Below are positions 49,862 to 58,600 of a stretch of DNA of 64,000 bases, one piece after another. The notes beneath the pieces were generated by a model. That model was not told where the DNA came from, did no database searches, and worked only from the letters and a program-made list of their open reading frames with translations. The stretch spans positions 3,013-67,012 of the forward strand of contig DASYQV010000170.1 in the NCBI GenBank assembly GCA_036005125.1, written 5' to 3'. The stretch comes from DASYQV01 sp036005125. GTDB taxonomy: Bacteria > Acidobacteriota > Vicinamibacteria > Vicinamibacterales > UBA2999. The first letter of the stretch is position 1. Every line of letters starts with the position of its first letter. A program made the translations under genes and the position numbers.

Positions 49862-50981
49862 CGGTAACCGTCGTCTCCTCTCGCCGCGCGGCGCCGGCAA
49901 GGCGCCGCAGCCCGGCAAGGCTGAGGCCATCACGGACCATGAAGATCACTCCGGCGATCGTGACCGGCACGAATCCTATCGCCCACAGCACGATGGCCGC
50001 CCCCACGGCCGCATCGTTGGATGCGCCGAAGAACGTCGTCACCCCGATGCGGTAGGCCTCGTGGAATCCGCCGATCCCGCCCGGCGTCGGCACGGCGATG
50101 CCGATGACGAGCAGCGCCTGCATCAGGAAGCTGCCCGCAAACGGCAGGTCGATGTCGAACGCGATGGTGATGAGCCATGTCTCGAGCGAGATGGCGATCC
50201 AGATGGGAAAGGACCACAGGAGCGCCATGATGACCGCCCGCGGCTCACGCGCGGCCGCGAAACCCTGGCTGAACGTTCGAGCCAGGGCCGAAAGGCCGTG
50301 CGCGACCCGTGGCGGCAGCATGCGTCCGCATCGCAACACGAGCCGGGCGACGCGCTCCGGGTGCGTCGCGAGCGTCCACATGACGCCGAACAGCACGGCC
50401 GCGGCAAGGGCCGCCAGGGCCGCGGAGATCTCGATCGGACCGAGTAGCGGCGGCGGCACGGTTTGTCGACCGCCAAAGACCCAGACAAATGCCGCCAGCA
50501 GCGTGACGACGGCCACCATGTCGGTCACGCGTTCCATGACGATGGTCGCAAACGTCGAGCTTGTACTGAATCCCTCCTGCCGCGCCAGCAGGTACGGCCT
50601 CAGCAGTTCCCCGGCGCGTGCGGGCAACACCTGGATTGCGGCAAAGCCAATGACCGTCGCCCTGAAGGCCGTGCGGAATCGAGTTTCGCCGATCGGCCGA
50701 AGGAGGTGCTGCCACCGCACCGTGCGCATGATGAACGTGACAGCAATAATAACCAGCGTCAGCAGGAGCAGATCGATCCGGGCGCGGCGGATGTGACTCC
50801 ACACCCCGGCCATGTCCGCGTTCCGCAGGAACCACGCGAGCAGGGCGATCGCCAGAAGCGACAGTAATACCGTCTTCCATCCGAAGGCTTCATTGAAGCC
50901 CGAGCCTTGCCGAGGCCTGATGTCTGAAGCCCCCTGGGGCCTGATGCCTGAGGCCGGAGGCCTCGTGTTCTGTGTGCCCAT
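49827..50981 (-). CDS. UPF0104 / lysylphosphatidylglycerol synthase-type transmembrane protein
   Basis: 384 residues, ATG 50981, with about eight helices. TVRWQHLLRPIGETRFRTAF, FAAIQVLPARAGELLRPYLLAR, TIVMERVTDMVAV and TPGGIGGFHEAYRIG are the usual family signatures. The family has the MprF flippase-like membrane fold without the synthase domain; lipid transport is the likely role. Residues 8-25 are translated from repeat-like sequence, so the true start may be further in. Confidence 0.83.
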   Translation of the reverse strand: MGTQNTRPPASGIRPQGASDIRPRQGSGFNEAFGWKTVLLSLLAIALLAWFLRNADMAGVWSHIRRARIDLLLLTLVIIAVTFIMRTVRWQHLLRPIGETRFRTAFRATVIGFAAIQVLPARAGELLRPYLLARQEGFSTSSTFATIVMERVTDMVAVVTLLAAFVWVFGGRQTVPPPLLGPIEISAALAALAAAVLFGVMWTLATHPERVARLVLRCGRMLPPRVAHGLSALARTFSQGFAAAREPRAVIMALLWSFPIWIAISLETWLITIAFDIDLPFAGSFLMQALLVIGIAVPTPGGIGGFHEAYRIGVTTFFGASNDAAVGAAIVLWAIGFVPVTIAGVIFMVRDGLSLAGLRRLAGAARREETTVTDEVPVLRSSRR

Positions 50982-51117
50982 CGAGATCGTGGTCGGGAAG
51001 GTCGCACACAATATATCAGGCCTTCGCGGACAAAGGGCCGGAACGCTTGCGTACGGTTGCGGGACGCCGGCCGTGCCGTTAAGATGACGCGTTCCCCGCA
51101 AGGATTCCTCCGAGGAT

Positions 51118-51215
51118 TCGCGATTGGCGATTCATGATTCGTGATTTGACCTTGGGGCGACACCAACGTCACGAACCGGAATCACGAATCATGAGTCACG
51201 AATCATGAATCACGA
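51118..51215. repeat. Inverted heptamer array (GATTCAT / GAATCAC type)
   Basis: GCGATTGGCGATTCATGATTCG on the left, AATCACGAATCATGAGTCACG on the right up to the base before the purC ATG, so the ribosome site of purC, if any, lies in the array. Confidence 0.8.
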
Positions 51216-52118
51216 ATGACCTTGTCCGCCGCTCCCCTGATCGAAACCCGACTCCACGGATTGGCGCCCGATCGCGTGGGGAAGGTGCGCGACATCTACG
51301 AGCTCGAAGACGCGCTCCTGCTGGTGGCTACGGATCGCATCTCCGCGTTCGACTACGTGCTCGGGTCAGGCATTCCCGACAAGGGGAAGGTGCTGACGCA
51401 GCTCTCCACGTTCTGGTTCGAACAGACGCAGCACATTGTGCGCAATCACCTGATCACCGCCAACGTCCGCGACTATCCCGCGTCGCTTCAGGCCCACGCG
51501 GCGACGCTCGCCGGACGGTCGATGATCGTCCGCCGCACCGAACCCATCCCCGTCGAGTGCGTCGCGCGCGGATATCTCTCCGGCTCCGGCTGGAAGGAAT
51601 ACGTCACAACCGGCGCGGTCTGCGGCATCCGGCTGCCCGCCGGCCTGCGTGAGTCCGACCGTCTGCCTGAGCCGATCTTCACGCCGGCGACGAAAGCCAC
51701 CAGCGGACACGATCTCAACGTCAGCGAGGACGAAGCAGGACGCCTCGTCGGACGCGAGCCCGTCGCGCGCCTCAAGACGCTGACGCTCCAACTCTATCGG
51801 TTCGGCGCGGCGCACGCCGAGGCGCATGGGATCATTCTCGCGGACACGAAGTTCGAGTTCGGCCTGCTGCCTTCCGGCGAACTGATTCTCATCGACGAAG
51901 TGATGACGCCGGATTCCTCGCGCTACTGGCCGCAGGACTCGTATCGACCCGGCGGACCGCAACCGAGCTTCGACAAACAGTACGTGCGCGACTACCTCGA
52001 GGCGATCCGCTGGAACAAGCAGCCACCGGTGCCCACGCTTCCGGACGAGGTGGTTTGGCGCACGCGGGAGAAGTATCTGGAAGCGCATCGCCGGTTGACC
52101 GGCCGCGAGCTCGACTGA
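51216..52118 (+). CDS. purC: SAICAR synthetase
   Basis: 300 residues, the long PurC type. Purine synthesis step 7, ATP dependent. Motifs: GKVRDIYELEDALLLVATDRISAFDYVL, PVECVARGYLSGSGWKEY, and LADTKFEFGL with DEVMTPDSSRYWP. No Shine-Dalgarno is visible in the repeat directly upstream. The stop overlaps the next ATG (TGATG). Confidence 0.94.
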   Translation: MTLSAAPLIETRLHGLAPDRVGKVRDIYELEDALLLVATDRISAFDYVLGSGIPDKGKVLTQLSTFWFEQTQHIVRNHLITANVRDYPASLQAHAATLAGRSMIVRRTEPIPVECVARGYLSGSGWKEYVTTGAVCGIRLPAGLRESDRLPEPIFTPATKATSGHDLNVSEDEAGRLVGREPVARLKTLTLQLYRFGAAHAEAHGIILADTKFEFGLLPSGELILIDEVMTPDSSRYWPQDSYRPGGPQPSFDKQYVRDYLEAIRWNKQPPVPTLPDEVVWRTREKYLEAHRRLTGRELD

Positions 52119-52333
52119 TGGCGATGCGTGACGAGCTCGACCGTCTGGTCGAGGAGATGATCACCAAGGGCATCCGCTACGAGGAGGCCCACCGCGAGTT
52201 CGAGAAACGGTTCATTTCACGTGTGCTGGTCAAGGTGGACGGCAACCTCTGCCGTGCGGCCGATCTGCTCGGCATGCACCGCAACACGCTCAGTCGCAAG
52301 CTTGCCGAGTATCGAATCCGGCGGACCGCTTGA
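52118..52333 (+). CDS. Small Fis-type helix-turn-helix protein
   Basis: 71 residues: a helical N-terminus (MAMRDELDRLVEEMITKGIRY) and a C-terminal Fis-family HTH (LCRAADLLGMHRNTLSRKLAEY), the module that ends NtrC-type regulators, here as a free protein. One-base stop/start overlap with purC indicates translation coupling. Probably a DNA-binding regulator or nucleoid protein; target unknown. Confidence 0.78.
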   Translation: MAMRDELDRLVEEMITKGIRYEEAHREFEKRFISRVLVKVDGNLCRAADLLGMHRNTLSRKLAEYRIRRTA

Positions 52334-52358
52334 CGCGTTTTTTAACCCTCACTACAAT
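52330..52358 (+). promoter_or_regulatory. Sigma-70-type promoter of groES-groEL
   Basis: TTGACG at 52330-52335, a 17-base spacer, then TACAAT at 52353-52358. The -35 box overlaps the stop codon of the Fis-type gene. It is followed by the CIRCE operator. Confidence 0.75.
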
Positions 52359-52384
52359 TGGCAGTCGCGCACAGCGAGTGCTAG
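52358..52384 (+). promoter_or_regulatory. CIRCE operator (HrcA binding site)
   Basis: TTGGCAGTC-N9-GAGTGCTAG, matching 15 of 18 positions of the CIRCE consensus TTAGCACTC-N9-GAGTGCTAA. It sits just at the predicted -10 box and transcription start, the normal place for HrcA repression of groESL. Confidence 0.75.
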
Positions 52385-52528
52385 CACGCTGTGCACCAGA
52401 GTGCCGATTTCCGTAGGTTCTCACAAACCCCGGGGCCCGGAATTTCCTGACGCGTCCTAGTTGCCGAATGTCTTCAGGGGGTTCCCTGGCGTCCCATTGC
52501 CACGACCAGACAGCTGGAGTCGACCGAG

Positions 52529-52819
52529 ATGAAAGTCAGACCACTACATGATCGTGTGATCGTCCAGCGCCTCGAAGAAGGCGAACAGAAGATTGGCGGG
52601 ATCATCATCCCGGACACGGCCAAGGAAAAGCCCCAGCAGGGCAAGGTCATTTCCGTGGGCCTCGGCAAGCGCGAGAAGAACGAGCGCATCCCGCTCGACG
52701 TGAAGGAAGGGGACACGATCCTCTTCGGCAAGTACTCGGGCCAGGAAATCAAACTGGACGGCAACGAGTACCTCATCATGCGCGAGGACGAAGTGCTCGC
52801 GGTCATCGACTCGAAGTAG
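52529..52819 (+). CDS. groS: Co-chaperonin GroES
   Basis: 96 residues. MKVRPLHDRVIVQRLEEGEQ, the mobile loop KIGGIIIPDTAKEKPQQG, VLFGKYSGxEIK-type LFGKYSGQEIKLDGNEYLIM and the C-terminal DEVLAVID are standard. Caps the GroEL chamber. Leader of 145-170 bases from the predicted promoter. Confidence 0.97.
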   Translation: MKVRPLHDRVIVQRLEEGEQKIGGIIIPDTAKEKPQQGKVISVGLGKREKNERIPLDVKEGDTILFGKYSGQEIKLDGNEYLIMREDEVLAVIDSK

Positions 52820-52880
52820 GCGAGGGTCTTTTGGACCCGCGTCGCCGATCGGTGCGCGCGGGTCGCATCTGGAGAGAGCA

Positions 52881-54503
52881 ATGGCAAAGCAGATCATTTA
52901 CGGCGAGCAGTCGCGGCAGGCGATCCTTCGCGGCGTCAACCAACTTGCCGATGCGGTGAAGGTCACGCTCGGTCCCAAGGGCCGCAACGTGGTTCTCGAT
53001 AAGAAATTCGGTTCCCCCACGATCACCAAGGACGGCGTCACGGTAGCCAAGGAAATCGAACTCAAGGACCCGCTCGAAAACATGGGCGCGCAGATGGTCC
53101 GCGAGGTTGCGAGCAAGACGTCCGACACGGCGGGCGACGGCACGACCACGGCCACCGTGCTCGCGCAGGCGATTTACCGGGAGGGCGCGAAGAACGTCGT
53201 CGCGGGTGCCAATCCGATGGAGCTCAAGCGTGGCATCGAGAAGGCGGTTGAATTCATCGTCGAGGGGATCAAGAAGCAGGCTCGGCAGGTCAAGGGCAAC
53301 ATGATTGCCCAGGTCGGCACGATCTCCGCGAACAGCGACGAGACGATCGGCAAGATCATCGCCGAGGCGATGGAAAAGGTCGGCAAGGACGGCGTCATCA
53401 CGGTCGAGGAAGCCAAGACGCTCGAGACCTCCATGGAGGTCGTTGAAGGCATGCAGTTCGATCGTGGCTACCTCTCGCCGTACTTCGTCACCGATCCGGA
53501 GCGCATGGAAGTGGTGCTGGAGAACCCCGTCATCCTGATTCACGAAAAGAAAATCAGCTCGATGAAGGATCTGCTCCCGGTTCTCGAGCAGGTGGCGCGC
53601 ATGGGTCGTCCGCTGCTCATCGTCGCGGAGGATGTCGAGGGTGAGGCGCTGGCGACCTTGGTCGTCAACAAGCTGCGCGGGACGTTGCAGGGCGCGGCCG
53701 TCAAGGCGCCGGGCTTCGGCGACCGGCGCAAGAACATGCTGGAGGACATCGCAATTCTCACCGGCGGCCGCGCGATCACCGAGGACCTGGGGATCAAGCT
53801 CGAGAACATCAAGATGGACGACCTCGGCAAGGCGAAAAAGGTCACCATCGACAAGGACAACACGACGATCGTCGAGGGCGCCGGAAGCGCGAAGGAAATC
53901 GAAGGCCGCGTCAAGCAGATCCGCGCCCAGATCGAGGACACGACCTCGGACTACGATCGTGAGAAGCTCCAGGAACGGCTCGCGAAGCTCGTGGGTGGTG
54001 TCGCGGTGATCAAGGTCGGCGCCGCAACCGAGACGGAGATGAAGGAGAAGAAGGCGCGGGTCGAGGACGCGATGCACGCGACGAAGGCCGCGGTCGAAGA
54101 GGGCATCGTCGCTGGCGGCGGCGTCGCGCTGATCCGCGCGGGCAAAGGACTCGAGGACCTCAAGCTCGAGGGAGACCAGCGGGTTGGCCTTGAAATCATC
54201 CGCCGCGCGCTCGAGGAGCCGATGCGCTGGATTGCCACCAACGCGGGCGCCGAGGGCTCGATCGTGGTGTCGAAGGTCCGCGAGATGAAGCAGGACGAAG
54301 GCTTCAATGCCGCGACCGAAACCTACGAGGATCTGGTGAAGGCCGGCGTCATCGACCCGGCCAAGGTCGTTCGCAACGCGCTGCAGAACGCCTCTTCGAT
54401 TGCGTCACTGTTGCTGACGACCGAAGCGCTGGTGTCGGAAATCCCGGAGGAGAAGAAGGAAGCTCCCTCAGGTCCGGGCGCCGGCATGGGCGGCATGTAC
54501 TAG
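52881..54503 (+). CDS. groL: Chaperonin GroEL
   Basis: 540 residues. ATP site VTLGPKGRNVVLDKKFGSP and DTAGDGTTTATVLAQAI, the apical domain (GYLSPYFVTDPERMEVVLEN), ALGVAGxG-type KVGAATETEMKEKKARVEDA and VAGGGVALIRA are present; it ends in a short GAGMGGMY tail. Strong GGAGAGAG ribosome site. Second gene of the groESL operon. Confidence 0.97.
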   Translation: MAKQIIYGEQSRQAILRGVNQLADAVKVTLGPKGRNVVLDKKFGSPTITKDGVTVAKEIELKDPLENMGAQMVREVASKTSDTAGDGTTTATVLAQAIYREGAKNVVAGANPMELKRGIEKAVEFIVEGIKKQARQVKGNMIAQVGTISANSDETIGKIIAEAMEKVGKDGVITVEEAKTLETSMEVVEGMQFDRGYLSPYFVTDPERMEVVLENPVILIHEKKISSMKDLLPVLEQVARMGRPLLIVAEDVEGEALATLVVNKLRGTLQGAAVKAPGFGDRRKNMLEDIAILTGGRAITEDLGIKLENIKMDDLGKAKKVTIDKDNTTIVEGAGSAKEIEGRVKQIRAQIEDTTSDYDREKLQERLAKLVGGVAVIKVGAATETEMKEKKARVEDAMHATKAAVEEGIVAGGGVALIRAGKGLEDLKLEGDQRVGLEIIRRALEEPMRWIATNAGAEGSIVVSKVREMKQDEGFNAATETYEDLVKAGVIDPAKVVRNALQNASSIASLLLTTEALVSEIPEEKKEAPSGPGAGMGGMY

Positions 54504-54556
54504 GTCAAAGGTCAAAGGTCAAAGGTCAAAAGGCGTCAAAGGTCAAAGGTCAAAGG
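54503..54556 (+). repeat. Heptamer array (AAAGGTC type), single arm
   Basis: Six AAAGGTC units and variants directly after the groEL stop. No inverted half follows; instead there is a GC-rich hairpin, so this copy may have lost an arm. Confidence 0.75.
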
Positions 54557-54563
54557 TCCGTCA

Positions 54564-54592
54564 AGGGCCGGCTCTCTCAGAGGGCCGGCCCT
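54564..54592 (+). terminator. Probable terminator of groESL
   Basis: AGGGCCGGC (54564-54572) pairs with GCCGGCCCT (54584-54592) around an 11-base loop; a short T-run (GTTTT) follows about 7 bases later. The weak T-run makes the call moderate. Confidence 0.5.
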
Positions 54593-54970
54593 CGTGCGTT
54601 TTCAAGGCTGCAATTCGATTACGAGCCTGAGGTCGGCCCGGGAGCAGCCGCGCGCCGCACCGTGCAACGAACGGACACCATGGCAGGGCATGGCGCTTGC
54701 CCTTGGTGGCCCCGTGCCCCGGTTCGCCACCCCATTCGTCAAAGTGTTTGTCGTCCTGATCCCGCTGACGGTCGGTGCCGGGCGCATGCGGGCGCACGAC
54801 TTTCCCACGAGTCCATCCGAGCTCAATCGCTGCCTCGCCGCTATCCGCGCCGTGTGCGCGCGCCGCATCCGGTCGCCACATCACTGCGACGAGCAGCCGG
54901 TGTCAGCCGCCGGCACCCAGCCGCTGCAGCCCCAGCGCATTCAGTTCCAATTGAATCTCAGCTAAGTACG
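54593..54970. other. Intergenic stretch, no supported gene
   Basis: Both strands carry ORFs of about 90-120 codons, but none has a ribosome site, a known domain or a sensible composition. The plus-strand one has one hydrophobic segment (FVKVFVVLIPLTVGAG). It may be the decayed remains of a gene. Confidence 0.4.
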
Positions 54971-54994
54971 TAGGCCGCATCTTTAGATGCGGCC
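54971..54994. repeat. Palindromic element family P4, copy e
   Basis: TAGGCCGCATCTTTAGATGCGG followed by CCCAGCGAATGTGCCCGGGTCTA, close to copy d. It runs straight into P2d. Confidence 0.75.
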
Positions 54995-55011
54995 CAGCGA
55001 ATGTGCCCGGG

Positions 55012-55185
55012 TCTAGCCAGCCAAGGGGCTCTGCCCTTGATATCCCAGCAGAGCCGGGGTCCCCACCGCGCACGCTTGCGCGGTGGGGTGGAGAGCCCTC
55101 GCCTGGTTAGACCCAGTGTCTTTTTGGCGCGCTCCGCGCGCCTCGCCCGTCATGCGGTCGCACAACGAGTACAAAATTCGCGTGT
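55012..55185 (-). repeat. Composite palindromic element family P2, copy d (inverted, truncated)
   Basis: On the minus strand the order is TTTTGTACTCG loop, CCGCATGACGGGC arm (55144-55156), GGCGCGCGGAGCGCGCC, AAAAAGACACTG, then outer arms around AGGGCTCT enclosing the 36-bp GGGGTCCCCACCGCGCA cassette (55056-55091, 12-bp stem). The first arm's partner is missing: the element is cut where the tRNA fragment begins. Confidence 0.7.
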
Positions 55186-55227
55186 GTGGCCCACGGGACC
55201 GGGGTTCGAATCCCCGTACCGGTACCA
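55186..55227 (+). pseudogene. 3' half of a tRNA gene
   Basis: A perfect T arm CGGGGTTCGAATCCCCG (55200-55216) is followed by seven acceptor bases TACCGGT, a discriminator A and an encoded CCA (55225-55227). The matching 5' acceptor ACCGGTA and the D and anticodon arms are absent; that sequence is replaced by repeat P2d. The amino acid identity cannot be given. Confidence 0.7.
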
Positions 55228-55280
55228 TCCTTATAGATTCTCGTGGTGGGAAAGCCCCGCGGAAACGCGGGGCTTTTTTC
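55223..55280 (+). repeat. 57-bp direct repeat, copy 1, with intrinsic terminator
   Basis: Starts TACCATCCTTATAGATTC and contains GCCCCGCG-GAAA-CGCGGGGC (55254-55273) followed by six T, a textbook terminator that would belong to the tRNA. The copy at 58794 differs at 3 of the first 57 positions. Together they bracket 3.5 kb with a single gene, like attachment sites. Confidence 0.8.
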
Positions 55281-55683
55281 TTTCGCGCCGAGATCGGCTG
55301 CTTCAGCCCAGCTGTTGCCAAGACCGTGAGGGGATTCTTTACTCCAGCGGCGGTGCAGATCCGTTACCTTGGTCATTTCTCCAGCACGTCAGCTCTTTCG
55401 AGAGCCAGGTCGACATCACTGTTCGACGTCTTCTGCCGCGCGATACGATCCTTTGCTGGGCCAGCCCATCAGTTTCGCGAATCGGCTGGGCCTGCCTCTC
55501 GGGGAAACACACGCACGTTGATCCCCGGGGGATACACTATTGATGTCCGTGTTCGTGATGTCCGTGTTCGATGTTCCAGGGCTGGCCCTGGAACATCGTG
55601 AATGCACCGGGACGACTGTTTTGCGGCACATCGAGTCGCCCCCGTGTGATCTTTGAACTCAACCAACGAGCCCCGCACTCTCG
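55281..55683. other. Leader region between direct repeat and CheB-CheR gene
   Basis: No gene is supported in these 400 bases. Apart from the tandem repeat and hairpin at 55541-55598 there is an ATCCCCGGGGGAT palindrome near 55530. Confidence 0.45.
55541..55598 (+). promoter_or_regulatory. 15-bp tandem repeat plus 13-bp hairpin upstream of the CheB-CheR gene
   Basis: TGATGTCCGTGTTCG occurs twice in a row (55541-55570), then CGATGTTCCAGGG and its complement at 55586-55598 form a hairpin with loop CTGG. About 85 bases before the gene; might be an operator or leader structure. No T-run. Confidence 0.45.
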
Positions 55684-58600
55684 ATGCAGGCTGCACCAGA
55701 CAACCGCGCAACGCGCAAGCAAGTCTCCAGGAAGCATTCGCGCCCGCGCAAAGAACGGGTGCGATCGCCGGAGCACAAGCAGCCGCCACCGCGCACCGAG
55801 CGCCGCGCGGACACTCACCCTGACCCGTCCGCCCCGGAGGTGGCTCCGCAGCGGGAACGAGATTTCGGTATTGTTGGCGTGGGAGCCTCGGCCGGCGGTC
55901 TCGAGGCGTTTCAAGAACTGCTGTCGCACCTTCCGAACGATCTCCCGCTGGCGTTCGTCCTCATTCCTCATCTCGATCCGCACCACGCGAGCGGGCTCGT
56001 CGAGATCCTGGGCCGGGTGAGTCCACTCAAAGTGGTGGAGGCGGCCGACGGCATGGCGGCGCAGGTCGGACAGGTGGCGGTCATCCCGCCAAATACCACC
56101 CTCACGATCATTGATGGCGTCCTGCGCGTCACGCAACGACAGTCAGTTCATCGCCAGTCCCGGCCGATCGATCTCTTTCTGCGCTCCTTGGCCGAGGATG
56201 CTGGCAGCCGGGCGATCGGGGTGGTGTTGTCGGGCGGCCTGTCGGACGGGGCCCTCGGCGTGGCGGCGATCAAGGCGGCCGGAGGCGTGACCTTCGCCCA
56301 AGACCCGGACTCCGCCAAACACGACAGTATGCCGCGCAGCGCTATCTCCTCCGGCGCTATCGACTTCGTCCTGCCGCCCGCAGGGATCGCGCGAGAGCTG
56401 GCGCGAATCGGCGTCCATCCATACGTCGGTCGGCAACGCGGCGATCGCCAGCGCACGGAGGCGCCCGACGAGGAACGGGCGCTACAGGGCATCGTTCGGA
56501 TGCTGCGCGGTGACGGCGGCATCGACTTCGCCCAGTACCGACAAACGACGTTTCGGCGGCGCATCGCGCGCCGGATGCTCATCCACCGCCTCGCCACGCT
56601 CGATGCGTACCAACGTCAGCTCAAGAAGAATCCGGCCGAGTTGCGGGCGCTCAGCCAGGACCTGCTCATCGACGTCACCCGTTTCTTCCGTGACCCCGGG
56701 GCTTTTGAGGCGTTGCAGCGAGACGTCTTGCCGAGCCTGGTCAAGCGAGCGGTGGACGCGGATCAGCCGATCCGCTGTTGGGCGCCGGGCTGCGCCACCG
56801 GCGAGGAGACGTACTCCCTCGCGATCGCGCTCTTGGAAGTGCGGGGCGAGACACGCACGCAAGCGCCGATTTACCTCTTCGGCAGCGACGCCAGCGAGAC
56901 TGCGATCCAGCGGGCGCGCCGCGGCGTGTATCCGAAAAATATCGAGGCCGACGTCTCGGAAGAACGGCTCCGGCGCTTCTTCGTCAGGACGGATGATCAG
57001 TATCAAGTGCGGAAGAGCGTGCGTGATCTGTGTGTGTTCGCCCGGCACGACGTGCTGGCGGACCCGCCGTTCTCCAACGTAGACCTGGTCGCGTGCCGAA
57101 ACCTCCTCATCTATCTCGAGCCCCCGGCTCAGAAACGCGTGATGCGAACGTTCCACTACGCGCTCAAGAATGAGGGGATTCTGCTGCTTGGCGGCTCGGA
57201 GACCGTGGGGGCGTTTGCCGATCTCTTCGGGGTCGTCGACAAGAAGCACAGGATCTACGCGAAGAAGGCGACGTCGGTGCGGCTCGAGCTGGGCGCCGTG
57301 GCTGGGCCCCGCGGCGCCGAACCGCTGCAGCCGACAGCCCCGGAGTCGCAACGGCCGGACGCGGGCCGGGGGGCCAGTGACGCCGTGTATCTCCAGCGGG
57401 AAGTCGATCGCATTCTCCTGGGCCGCTACGCGCCCGCCGCGGTGTTAGTGAATGAGGCCATGGAGGTGTTGCAGTTTCGCGGTCACACGAGTCCCTTTCT
57501 CGAGCCGGCGCCCGGGCATGCCACTTTCAATGTCCTGCGCATGGCGCGAGAAGGGCTGCTGATGCCCTTGCGTACGACGATCGCTGCCGTCCGGAAAGGA
57601 AAGACCGTTGTTCGGCACGACGGGCTGCGCGTCAAGCAGAATGGAACATTTCTCCCGGTCAACCTCGAGGTCCGTCCAGTCCGCAATGCGTCTGGTGGGC
57701 GTAACTACCTCGTTCTCTTCGAGGAGGCACACCGTCACGCGCGCGAGGGGCCGAAACAGGCTGGGCGATCCAAGCCGCCGAACGTGCGGGCGTCAGCGGC
57801 GGAGAACGAAACCCTCCGACACGAGCTCGCCTCGACAAAGGAATTCCTGCAGTCGCTCGTGGAAGAGCGGGAGGCGGCCAACGAGGAGCTCCGCTCGGCG
57901 AACGAAGAGATCCTCTCCAGCAACGAAGAGCTGCAGTCCACGAACGAGGAGCTGCAGACCGCGAAGGAGGAGCTCCAATCGACCAACGAGGAGCTCAACA
58001 CCGTCAACGAAGAGCTGCAGCACCGCAACACGGAGCTGACCCAGCTCAACGACGACCTGACGAATGTGCTGGCGAGCGTCAGTCTCCCGATGGTCATCGC
58101 GGATAGTGCCGGCGCGGTTCGACGGTTCACTGCCCGCGCTGGGACGCTGTTCAACCTCACGGCCGCCGACGTCGGCCGGCCGCTCCGAACCGTCCGCCCG
58201 AACCTCGGCGACATCAGCGACCTACACGAGCTGTGCATGAAGGTGATCGACACCGCGATACCCACCGGTCGGGAGGCACAGGATCGCGACGGCAACTGGT
58301 GGAATGTGACCGTACGGCCGTACAAGACCACCGAGAATCAGATCGTCGGCGCCGTGATCGTTTTGACGGATGTCACGATCCTGAAGGGAAAACTCGACGA
58401 CATCACCATTGCCCGCGATTACGCCGAAGGCATCGTCGACACCGTTCGCAGCCCGCTGGTGGTGCTCAATGCAGACTTGTCCGTCATGTCGGCCAACCCC
58501 GCCTTCTACAAGGCCTTCAAGGTCGATCGGGAGGAGATCGTCGGGGCGTTTATCTATGACTTGGGGAACCGGCAGTGGAACATCCCTGCTCTGCGGCAGG

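Noticed and set aside
52803..54077. 424-codon minus-strand frame opposite groEL
   Set aside because: Classic antisense shadow of groEL; no start signals.
54594..54965. Possible small gene after groEL
   Set aside because: No ribosome site, no family, and both strands are open; listed only as an intergenic stretch.
55150..55227. Complete tRNA gene
   Set aside because: Only the T arm and 3' acceptor are present; no partner for the acceptor, D arm or anticodon arm could be found in the preceding 80 bases.
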